From contig DIRQ01000007.1 in NCBI GenBank assembly GCA_002424365.1, forward strand, positions 1 to 29,155: 29,155 nt of DNA. Direction: 5' to 3'. A model generated the notes under the pieces. It saw only the letters and a list, made by a program, of their open reading frames with translations. It ran no database searches and had not been told where the DNA came from. Made by a program: the position numbers and the translations under genes. This stretch comes from Syntrophomonas sp. UBA5432. GTDB taxonomy: Bacteria; Bacillota; Syntrophomonadia; Syntrophomonadales; Syntrophomonadaceae. Below, in pieces: positions 22,890 through 29,155 of this stretch (positions are counted from its first letter, which is position 1; the number at the start of each line of letters is the position of its first letter).

Positions 22890-24014
22890 ATGAAAAAAAT
22901 TAACGCATTTCAACTATATTGTATGCTATTGGTGATGATCATGCCTGTAAATTTCCTTATCATTCCAAAAGTTTTGACCTCATACTTGGGAAATAACGCC
23001 TGGTTAGCAATAATTACTTCCCTTGTACCAGGTACCCTAATAATATACATTTATTACTCCATAATTAAGAAAAGTTTGCAGCCGTTTCCCCTGTTATTAG
23101 AGGAACATCTGGGAAGAATACCCGGAAAAACGCTTGGTTTTATATATGTTTTCTTTTTTATATTGACCAGCAGTTTTACATTACGTATTTTTGTAGAATT
23201 CATTGAAAGCAATGTTCTTCCCGGAACTCCAATTAGTATTTTTATCGGGGTAATGCTAATAACCGCTTTTACTGGGATAAAATCTGGCCTTGTTAGCATG
23301 GCACGCATGGCTGAACTGATAACTTATGTCGGTGTACCGTTTACCTTTTTAATGATGGCCTTGACCCTTACTCATAATCCTGATTTTGGGAACCTTAAGC
23401 CTTTTGCCTATATGAGCTATAAAGCATTTGCCGACGCCCTAGCTTTTGCTACTATGCCGCTATTAAACATGCTTCCAGTTCTGACCCTGTTCCATTATTT
23501 CCAGCGGGAGAACAGCTTTAAACCTATGTTTCAAGTATTGCTAAGCTATATAGTGCTTGTGGGCTTAATAACTATAAGTACGGTTGTGGCTTTAGGGGGT
23601 CAAAACTCCAGTCTTTTTACTTTTCCTGCATTTGTAGCTATCCGCCTGGTAAGTATCGGGGACTTTATCCAGAATATTGATATTGTTTTTATTGGAATTT
23701 GGATAATGGGAATATTCGGAGTTTTGAGTATCTGGTGGTTTATGGCCTGCTATACCATCCAGCAGGTTTTCAATCTTCATGATTATCGTTTCCTGGCTGC
23801 ACCTACAGCACTGATTATTGGCGTCACATCTATCCTGCTCAGTCCCAACATCCTGGAACTTAATTTATTGGCGAAGGGGGTTTTACCAGCAGTCTACTAC
23901 TTCTTCCTGCTTTTTATCCCTTTAGTAGTGTTTGTAATAACTCTCTTTAAAGCCCCGGTACAACATCAGCCCGAATACCCGGGAAGTGAAAATCCTGTAT
24001 CAACAGCGGAATAG
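22890..24014 (+). CDS. Spore germination receptor B subunit (GerAB-type transporter-like protein), first copy
   Basis: This 374-residue protein has about ten membrane helices and the APC-superfamily pattern of GerAB: INAFQLYCMLLVMIMPVNFL at the start, an IPKVLTSYLGNNAW loop, and PLLLEEHLGRIPGKTLGFIY near residue 65. In Bacillus the B subunit contacts the amino-acid or sugar germinant and sits with A and C subunits in the spore inner membrane. It is the first gene of the cluster, ahead of gerAA, unlike the usual A-B-C order. A 258-base gap holding a repeat separates it from gerAA. The ATG is 13 bases after GGAG, rather far. Confidence 0.9.
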   Translation: MKKINAFQLYCMLLVMIMPVNFLIIPKVLTSYLGNNAWLAIITSLVPGTLIIYIYYSIIKKSLQPFPLLLEEHLGRIPGKTLGFIYVFFFILTSSFTLRIFVEFIESNVLPGTPISIFIGVMLITAFTGIKSGLVSMARMAELITYVGVPFTFLMMALTLTHNPDFGNLKPFAYMSYKAFADALAFATMPLLNMLPVLTLFHYFQRENSFKPMFQVLLSYIVLVGLITISTVVALGGQNSSLFTFPAFVAIRLVSIGDFIQNIDIVFIGIWIMGIFGVLSIWWFMACYTIQQVFNLHDYRFLAAPTALIIGVTSILLSPNILELNLLAKGVLPAVYYFFLLFIPLVVFVITLFKAPVQHQPEYPGSENPVSTAE

Positions 24015-24054
24015 CTATTATCTTCAGTTAGGTTAATGTTAATTAGTTATTTCT

Positions 24055-24200
24055 TAGTGCCGGGAGGCTGGTAGAGTCAGGCAGTATCCTTACCTTTACT
24101 CCTCTTACTCCTTCCCCCTGACCCCTTACCCCTCACTCTAGACAATTAGTCAAGCTCTCAATCGAAGTTATTTATAAGACAACTTTGTTATCAGCACCTA
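24055..24200 (-). repeat. Repeat family A, copy 6
   Basis: Read on the minus strand it begins TAGGTGCTGATAACAAAGTT, almost identical to copy 1, then AATTGTCTAGAGTGAGGGGT, a GGGG-rich tract, AAGGATACTGCC, and ends near GCCGGGAGGCTGG's complement. It fills most of the gerAB-gerAA spacer in the orientation opposite to the genes. Confidence 0.7.
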
Positions 24201-24278
24201 TTTTCGAATTAATCGCATAATAGTTATATTTACGTTCAAACTATTTAGGTAAGAATACACAGTCCAGAGGAGATGTTT

Positions 24279-25838
24279 ATGCGCTACCTACAGAATAAGA
24301 AGAATAACCTCCCTGCTAATAATACAGAGGAAATTATATCTCATCCCCTGGAAACTGATATCGAAGCTAACCAGGCTAAACTGGAAGCCTTACTGGAGCA
24401 CTGCTCCGATGCAGTTTTCCGGGAGTTTGTAATAGGTAAGCAGCCCCCGATTCGCTGCCTACTGCTGTATTTTGATGGCCTGGTGCAGCGCAAAATGCTG
24501 GACGATAACATTATCAAGTCTCTGCTGTTGGATGTACAAATGACCGATAATCCCAAAAGCGAGTTTGAGCAGGGTGACCTGCTTACAGCGGTAGAACAGA
24601 ACATAATAAATGTAGCCGAACTGAAAAGGATAGCGACTTTACAAGAGGTTATTCGTCATATAAGTTCGGGCGATACTGTTCTGTTGATTGATGGCTGCAG
24701 CCAGGCTTTGGTGGCTGGGACTCGGGGTTGGGAGTCCCGCAGTATTAATACCCCGGAAAATGAACTGGTAATCTACGGACCTAAGGAAGGTTTTATCGAA
24801 AATTTACGTTCTAACACGGCTCTAATTCGTCGGCGCCTAAAATCCAGCAACTTTAAAATCGAGAGCATGGTTATAGGAAAAATTACTCAGACTGATGTGG
24901 TTTTATGCTATATCGATAATATTGCTCCCCCTCAGCTGGTTGATGAAGTTCGTAAACGTTTACAAATGATTGACATTGATGCCGTGCTGGATAGTAATTA
25001 TATTCAAGAATTAATTATGGAGCATAAGTCCACTATCTTTTCCCAGGCAGAACAGACGGAAAAACCAGATCGAGCTGCTGCTCACCTGCTGGAAGGAAGA
25101 ATCTGTATTCTAGTAGATGGTAGCCCTATGGCTCTGGTGCTTCCAGTGACCTTTCCCCGTTATTGGATTTCACCTGAGGATTACTATATCCACTATATAC
25201 CAGCCTCTCTATTCCGTATAGGCCGTTTCCTGGCCTTCCTGGTGGCTCTGACCCTACCTTCGGTATATGTGGCAGTCATCAGCTATCATCAGGAGATGGT
25301 TCCTACTGCCCTGTACTTAACTATCGCCGCTTCCCGACAAGGAATACCCTTTCCTTCTTTTGTCGAGGCTCTTTTGCTGGAGTTAACTTTTGAAATGCTG
25401 CGCGAGGCTGGTCTGCGCTTACCCCGAGCAGTAGGCCCGGCAGTTAGTATAGTAGGGGCATTGATAATAGGTGATGCGGCAGTACGCGCCGGCCTGGTTT
25501 CCACCCCTATGGTTGTGGTAGTAGCCTTTACCGGTATCGCTTCTTTCGTCACCCCCAGTTATAATGCCGGCATTATTGTACGTACCGCCCGCTTTGCTTT
25601 TCTAGCAGCAGCAGCCTTATTAGGATTTTTAGGCATAATGATAGTATTTATTATTATGTTAATCCGCATGGCTTCCTTGTCCTCTTTCGGTATGCCCTAT
25701 CTCTCCCCTATAGCCCCTCTGAATACGCGGGAGCTTACTGATGTGATATTACGCCGTCCATGGTTTAAAATGCGGGAACGCCCTTACCAGGAAGGAATGA
25801 AAAATCAGGTACGCCAGAATATAGCCGGAAAGGAGTAA
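24279..25838 (+). CDS. Spore germination receptor A subunit (GerAA family)
   Basis: This 519-residue protein has a soluble N-terminal half (to about 290; DGSPMALVLPVTFPRYWISP marks its end) and a C-terminal half with about five helices. Strong family signatures there: RQGIPFPSFVEALLLELTFE, then MLREAGLRLPRAVGPAVSIV, GALIIGDAAVRAGLVS, and FVTPSYNAG. GerA A subunits form the oligomeric ion channel of the receptor. It is the only A subunit in the window. The second ATG (MRYLQNK) was chosen: it lies 6 bases after GAGGAG, while the first ATG touches that SD. gerAC follows after 9 bases. Confidence 0.95.
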   Translation: MRYLQNKKNNLPANNTEEIISHPLETDIEANQAKLEALLEHCSDAVFREFVIGKQPPIRCLLLYFDGLVQRKMLDDNIIKSLLLDVQMTDNPKSEFEQGDLLTAVEQNIINVAELKRIATLQEVIRHISSGDTVLLIDGCSQALVAGTRGWESRSINTPENELVIYGPKEGFIENLRSNTALIRRRLKSSNFKIESMVIGKITQTDVVLCYIDNIAPPQLVDEVRKRLQMIDIDAVLDSNYIQELIMEHKSTIFSQAEQTEKPDRAAAHLLEGRICILVDGSPMALVLPVTFPRYWISPEDYYIHYIPASLFRIGRFLAFLVALTLPSVYVAVISYHQEMVPTALYLTIAASRQGIPFPSFVEALLLELTFEMLREAGLRLPRAVGPAVSIVGALIIGDAAVRAGLVSTPMVVVVAFTGIASFVTPSYNAGIIVRTARFAFLAAAALLGFLGIMIVFIIMLIRMASLSSFGMPYLSPIAPLNTRELTDVILRRPWFKMRERPYQEGMKNQVRQNIAGKE

Positions 25839-25847
25839 GAGAATTAG

Positions 25848-26987
25848 ATGAAACGACACCTATTTTCGCTTTTGCTAATTTTACTACTGCTTTTGGCTGG
25901 CTGTCAGAGCCGGGAGGTCAATAATACAACCTCCGTTTTGGGCTTGGGGGTCGATTGGAAAAGTAATCAAATTGAGACTAGTGTACAAATGACCAAGCCG
26001 ATACCTCCAGAGCAATCCGGGCAGCAAACTCCATTTGTTACCGTTTCCACCAGGGGCGCCACTCTCAGCGAGGCTGCCCGCAAAATCTTCCTTTCTATCC
26101 CCCGCCAAACTATTTGGGCTCATTCCAGTACTTTGTTCCTGGGCGAAAAGCTGGTACAGCGGGACCTGGGCTTAATAATGGATCTCCTTACCCGTAATGT
26201 TGAAGTGCGTAAAAGTTCACTGGTATTTATTACTCAAGGTTTTAGCACCAAGGAGATTATGCAATCACAAACTCCGCTGGAAGCATATTCCTGCCTGGGG
26301 ATAAGGGATCTGCTCCAGGCCCAGGAAAAACAAGTGGGTATATATGTTCCGATGAAATTGGGTGAATTCATTTACCGCTTAAGTACCCCCGGAATTGATC
26401 CCCTGGTTCCGCAGGTCACTCTGGAAAAGCAGGGGGATAAAATAATTCCTACCCTGAAGGGTAGTGCAGCTTTCCGGGGACGAAAAATGGTGGGTAGCCT
26501 GAATGAAGATGAGACCCGGGGCTACCGCTGGATACAGCCCCAAACCATACAGGGGGGAATCTTTATTATTCCCTCTCCTATCGATCCGCAGAAAAAGGTA
26601 ACCCTAGAGTTAATCCGTTCCCGGTCTAAAACCAGAGCTACGGTTGTAGACCAGAAGATTAAGATACAGATTGAAATACAGGCTGAAGGTAATTTTTATG
26701 AGCAGAACTCAACCGGTGCAGTATTAACCCCGGAAAATATAAAAATAATGGAGGAGCTGGCCAGCAGGGAAATTAGCCGTCAGTGTAATGCCAGTATAGC
26801 CCGGGCTCAGTCTCTAGGTAGTGATATTTTCGGCTGGGGCCGGCAGGTGGAAGCGACTTTCCCGGAAACCTGGATGCAGGTAACATCCCAGTGGAATGAG
26901 GTGTTCTCAGAGGTGGAGGCGGATGTACAGGTAAAGTTCTCCATCCGCCGGACTTATCTTACCGACAGGTCCTTTGTTTTTAGGTAG
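25848..26987 (+). CDS. Spore germination receptor C subunit (GerAC lipoprotein), first copy
   Basis: This 379-residue lipoprotein starts with a signal peptide ending in the lipobox LAGC (Cys19). Family marks: NNTTSVLGLGVDW near 25-37, EAARKIFLSIPRQTIWAHSS near 77-96, a DPLVPQVTLE strand, GSAAFRGRKMVGSLNEDETR near 203-222, and the C-terminal SLGSDIFGWGR and TYLTDRS. C subunits are acylated and held on the outer side of the spore inner membrane, and need Lgt for function. It shares the same domain order and many residues with the second GerAC gene downstream, so the two are paralogues. It follows gerAA by 9 bases. Confidence 0.95.
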   Translation: MKRHLFSLLLILLLLLAGCQSREVNNTTSVLGLGVDWKSNQIETSVQMTKPIPPEQSGQQTPFVTVSTRGATLSEAARKIFLSIPRQTIWAHSSTLFLGEKLVQRDLGLIMDLLTRNVEVRKSSLVFITQGFSTKEIMQSQTPLEAYSCLGIRDLLQAQEKQVGIYVPMKLGEFIYRLSTPGIDPLVPQVTLEKQGDKIIPTLKGSAAFRGRKMVGSLNEDETRGYRWIQPQTIQGGIFIIPSPIDPQKKVTLELIRSRSKTRATVVDQKIKIQIEIQAEGNFYEQNSTGAVLTPENIKIMEELASREISRQCNASIARAQSLGSDIFGWGRQVEATFPETWMQVTSQWNEVFSEVEADVQVKFSIRRTYLTDRSFVFR

Positions 26988-26997
26988 GGAATAGACA

Positions 26998-27190
26998 CGG
27001 GGAGTGGACACAGATAACACAGGATCTATAAGGATTAACACGGATTTTTATTATAATTTTTAAGGAAAACTAAAGCTCCTGCTACAAATGTAAGAAACGA
27101 AATAACTAGATAACTTCCTAACTTCCGTAAGAGGAAACTTTAGTTTCCCCCATTCGTCATGTGTGGTTGCCCGTGTACCCTTTAGGGTAC
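26998..27190. repeat. Repeat family B, copy 3, with inverted repeat and palindrome
   Basis: This fills the 253-base gerAC-small protein spacer. AAGGATTAACACGGATT (from about 27032) and CATGTGTGGTTGCCCGTG (from about 27159) match the module order of copies 1 and 2. Between them GGAAAACTAAAG (27064-27075) and CTTTAGTTTCC (27138-27148) are complementary with one bulge. GTACCCTTTAGGGTAC (27175-27190) is a further palindrome. No gene is visible. Confidence 0.45.
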
Positions 27191-27240
27191 GACCTCCGGC
27201 CATGGGGGATAACCTGATTAGGTATGAGGAGGTGCTGGTA

Positions 27241-27483
27241 ATGTTGGCGATTTTGATATTGATATTTATTGTAATTGTAGCTCTGGAAGTACCGGCTCTG
27301 GTACGCCAGCGGCATTACCGGGGTCTGCTGGTGTTTACAGGTTTTTATATAGTGGGGGTTTATCTGGGACTGGCCCAGTATTATGGATGGGTAATATATA
27401 ACCCATTCACAATTATCTTAAGCAAACTAAGCCATTTACCCCTTAAACCGATTACCATTCTGGTGGGGTGTGGCTGTGGTTAA
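27241..27483 (+). CDS. Small two-helix membrane protein of the ger cluster (D-subunit-like), first copy
   Basis: This 80-residue protein is made of a hydrophobic helix (about 2-17), a short ExPALVRQRHYRG turn, a second helix (about 27-45) and a short tail. The ATG is 8 bases after GAGGAGG. It closely resembles the second small protein of the cluster in size, topology and the E-x-P-x-x-V-[RK] turn. Small two-helix D proteins encoded beside ger operons are known in Bacillus, where they modulate germination; membership is inferred from size, topology and location. The last residues overlap the start of the next gene by 8 bases. Confidence 0.75.
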   Translation: MLAILILIFIVIVALEVPALVRQRHYRGLLVFTGFYIVGVYLGLAQYYGWVIYNPFTIILSKLSHLPLKPITILVGCGCG

Positions 27484-28624
27484 GCGTCTAACTGCAATTA
27501 TTATCATTTTTGCTATACTTGTAAGCTGTTGTGGTTGCTGGAATCTGGTGGAAATAAATAATACTGCTATAGTAGCCGGCCTGGGAGCAGATTTGCAAGA
27601 AAACGGTCAAATGCATTTTGCCGTACAGTTAGAAACAGCTTCTACCAAAAGAGAAGGGGCGGTTAAAATTAAGAACCTGGTATTGACCTCAGATGGCCGA
27701 ACCATTACTGAAGCCGCCCGCAATATTACCCTTTACCTGCCCCGTATCCCACTATGGCCTCATGCCAGCACCCTGGTTATTGGAGAAAATCTGGCCCGTA
27801 ATGATATGGCTCTCATCGCCGATTTTTTCATGCGTAACCGTAATGTCCGTATGGATTCCGACATGCTTATAGCCCATAACCTGCCCCTGGAAGAACTTTT
27901 TTCCGTAAATGATCCCTTAACCGGGTGTTCTTTACGCTGTATGGAGCAACTGCTGCGCTTTCAAGAAACTTCTCTGGGGATTTATGTCCCGGTTTCCATT
28001 GCCGAATTCTTTTTCAAACTGGCTACTCCGGGCGTAGACCCGGTTTTACCTATCGTGACTGTAACTGCAATTGATGGGGGACAAGACCTAAAACTGCAGG
28101 GAACTGCGGTGTTTAGAGACCGCCGCATGGTGGGTTTTTTAAATGAAAAGGAGAGCCGGGGTTATCGCTGGCTTAATCCGGGAAAAAAGATGGGAGGGTT
28201 ACTGGGAGTGGAAATGCCCGGAGGAAAGGGAAGAGTAGTATTCGAAGTGGTTAATTTTAAGACTAAACAGACACCCCGCCTGCAGGATGGCTCTCTGGTA
28301 ATGGATATACAAATTGAGACAGCCGTTAATTTCTATGAACAAACAGGTACTGCTGAACTGGTGGGAATAGAACAAAGATCAAATCTGGAGTCTGTTGCTG
28401 CCCGCCAAATAAAACAGGAAATTCAAGCCTGTATCGATAAATCACAGAGCTTAAATAGCGATATCCTGGGCTGGGGGCGAACCTTATATCGTCATTATCC
28501 TGCAGAATGGGAGAAATTACAGTACCACTGGTCGGAATTATACCCGCAAACCAGAGCTAATATTAAAGTAAATTGCCTGGTAGACCGAACCTACATCGGT
28601 ACTCGTTCATTCGAATTTAAATAA
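27476..28624 (+). CDS. Spore germination receptor C subunit (GerAC lipoprotein), second copy
   Basis: This 382-residue lipoprotein has a signal peptide with lipobox LVSC (Cys18) followed by the classic CGCWNLVEINN start. Shared family blocks: GLGADLQ, EAARNITLYLPRIPLWPHAS, GTAVFRDRRMVGFLNEKESR, SLNSDILGWGR and TYIGTRSFEF. These align one-for-one with the first GerAC, but the sequences are well diverged, so the duplication is old or one copy came from another receptor. The GTG at 27476 lies 7 bases after GGTGGGG; a GTG two codons earlier touches that SD. The start overlaps the small membrane-protein gene, indicating coupled translation. Confidence 0.94.
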   Translation: MVKRLTAIIIIFAILVSCCGCWNLVEINNTAIVAGLGADLQENGQMHFAVQLETASTKREGAVKIKNLVLTSDGRTITEAARNITLYLPRIPLWPHASTLVIGENLARNDMALIADFFMRNRNVRMDSDMLIAHNLPLEELFSVNDPLTGCSLRCMEQLLRFQETSLGIYVPVSIAEFFFKLATPGVDPVLPIVTVTAIDGGQDLKLQGTAVFRDRRMVGFLNEKESRGYRWLNPGKKMGGLLGVEMPGGKGRVVFEVVNFKTKQTPRLQDGSLVMDIQIETAVNFYEQTGTAELVGIEQRSNLESVAARQIKQEIQACIDKSQSLNSDILGWGRTLYRHYPAEWEKLQYHWSELYPQTRANIKVNCLVDRTYIGTRSFEFK

Positions 28625-28646
28625 GCGTCAAGGACCGGCTGTTTTT

Positions 28647-28898
28647 ATGGAGGAAACAGTATTGATTGGATTAATGATAGTTTTTCTACTTTTGATAATC
28701 ATAGTGGAAGGACCGGGAATTGTTAAAAGAAGGGAATGGAAGGAAATATTTGTTATATCGTTTTTTTCCCTTCTGGCATTGCTCTATGGACTGGATTATG
28801 CATTACGTTCTTATTTATTGCCTGATCCAAAGTCTTTAATTTATATGCTACTCCCTTTAGCCGAGCAGGTTATGGCCTTTTTTAACCTTACCCACTAA
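28647..28898 (+). CDS. Small two-helix membrane protein of the ger cluster (D-subunit-like), second copy
   Basis: This 83-residue protein has a first helix (about 5-21), a VEGPGIVKRREWKE turn, a second helix (about 34-53) and a tail that is again hydrophobic near residues 64-80. It is the evident paralogue of the 80-residue protein upstream of the second gerAC. An AAGGA lies 12 bases before the ATG, a weak SD, so coupling to gerAC (22 bases upstream) may matter. Its role is inferred only from topology and position, as a possible fourth receptor subunit. Confidence 0.75.
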   Translation: MEETVLIGLMIVFLLLIIIVEGPGIVKRREWKEIFVISFFSLLALLYGLDYALRSYLLPDPKSLIYMLLPLAEQVMAFFNLTH

Positions 28899-28906
28899 TA
28901 GGAAAT

Positions 28907-29025
28907 AAGGCGTTAATGATATGGTTGTTGAGCAATAAATCCGAGGTTAAAACTTGACTGGTGTCTAGAGTGAGGGGCGAGGGGCGAGGGGTAAGGGGCG
29001 AGGAGCGAGGGGCGAGGGGTAAGTG
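28907..29025 (+). repeat. Repeat family A, copy 7, with G-quadruplex-like heptad tract
   Basis: The head GGCGTTAATGATATGGTTGT and GACTGGTGTCTAGAGTGAGG lead into GGGG runs at 28974, 28981, 28988, 28995, 29009 and 29016, a strict 7-base period with three-base CGA or TAA spacers. It lies between the second small membrane-protein gene and the second gerAB. Confidence 0.75.
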
Positions 29026-29069
29026 CCAGGCGGATATGACGGGCGAATGTGGCTTAAAGGAGATGTTTA

Positions 29070-29155
29070 TTGGTGGATAATTCGAGTTTATCGGAAAGGC
29101 AGTTGGCCTTTCTGCTATTTATGACCCTGATGGGCAATGCCCTCATCCTGGCTCC
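29070..29155 (+). CDS. Second spore germination receptor B subunit (GerAB type), N-terminal fragment
   Basis: The first 28 codons of a plus-strand gene reach the right edge. The translation reads (M)VDNSSLSERQLAFLLFMTL then MGNALILA, matching the GerAB N-terminus: a short polar start, a xSxRQLxFLL motif and the first membrane helix. The start is TTG, 7 bases after AAAGGAG; a GTG at the next codon is equally possible. It gives the cluster a second B subunit after the two C-subunit genes and indicates the operon continues beyond the window. Confidence 0.8.
   Translation, partial: MVDNSSLSERQLAFLLFMTLMGNALILA

Noticed and set aside
24209..24227. CATAATA (within ATCGCATAATAGTT) as a sigma-G -10 before gerAA
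   Set aside because: No TGAATA-like -35 at 17-18 bases upstream; too weak to call.
1..29155. CRISPR array, tRNA, rRNA or intact insertion sequence
   Set aside because: No regular spacer-repeat pattern, cloverleaf, rRNA segment or transposase reading frame was seen.

Overview
This window comes from an anaerobic, endospore-forming Firmicute of the Clostridia type. A Syntrophomonas-like organism is my best guess, from gene content only: sporulation and germination genes, a formate channel and a de novo folate/pantothenate cluster. No rRNA, tRNA or CRISPR array is visible. From about 22.5 kb down to 6.3 kb (minus strand), the order spoVT, spoVB, mazG, [hup], rqcP/yabO, yabP, yabQ, [small HTH], divIC, yabR, [ppx, formate channel, carbonic anhydrase], spoIIE, tilS, ftsH closely follows the origin-proximal block of Bacillus subtilis. 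Bracketed genes are insertions relative to it, and hprT is absent between tilS and ftsH.

Layout: positions 1-6091 (minus) hold a vitamin operon: HD-domain protein, folP, folB, folK, a Rossmann/DUF2520 reductase (candidate ketopantoate reductase), panB, panC, panD and the start of nadA. A 20-bp perfect palindrome next to a TATAAT box precedes it. ftsH, tilS and spoIIE follow (6.3-12.4 kb, minus). spoIIE has a promoter with the 21-bp spacing typical of Spo0A-activated sigma-A promoters. From 12.9 to 15 kb a formate/nitrite-family channel (minus) and a beta-carbonic anhydrase (plus) diverge. From 15.1 to 22.5 kb (minus) lie ppx, yabR, divIC, a small HTH gene, yabQ, yabP, rqcP, hup, mazG, spoVB and spoVT; spoVT has a near-consensus sigma-G promoter and yabP a plausible sigma-E one.

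From 22.9 kb to the right edge (plus) is an expanded spore-germination receptor cluster: gerAB, gerAA, gerAC, a small two-helix membrane protein, a second gerAC, a second small two-helix protein, and the start of a second gerAB. The paired GerAC and small-protein genes are the most unusual coding feature.

The intergenic spaces carry two families of dispersed repeats. Family A (eight full, partial or decayed copies) has a conserved head, often placed right after a stop codon, followed by G-rich runs with a 7-base period; one copy could form a strong G-quadruplex and another contains telomere-like GGGTTA units. Family B (three decayed copies) has a GGATTAACACGGATT-like left part and a GTGGTTG-centred right part. 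TTG and GTG starts are common; several starts were moved to fit Shine-Dalgarno (SD) spacing, as noted per gene.
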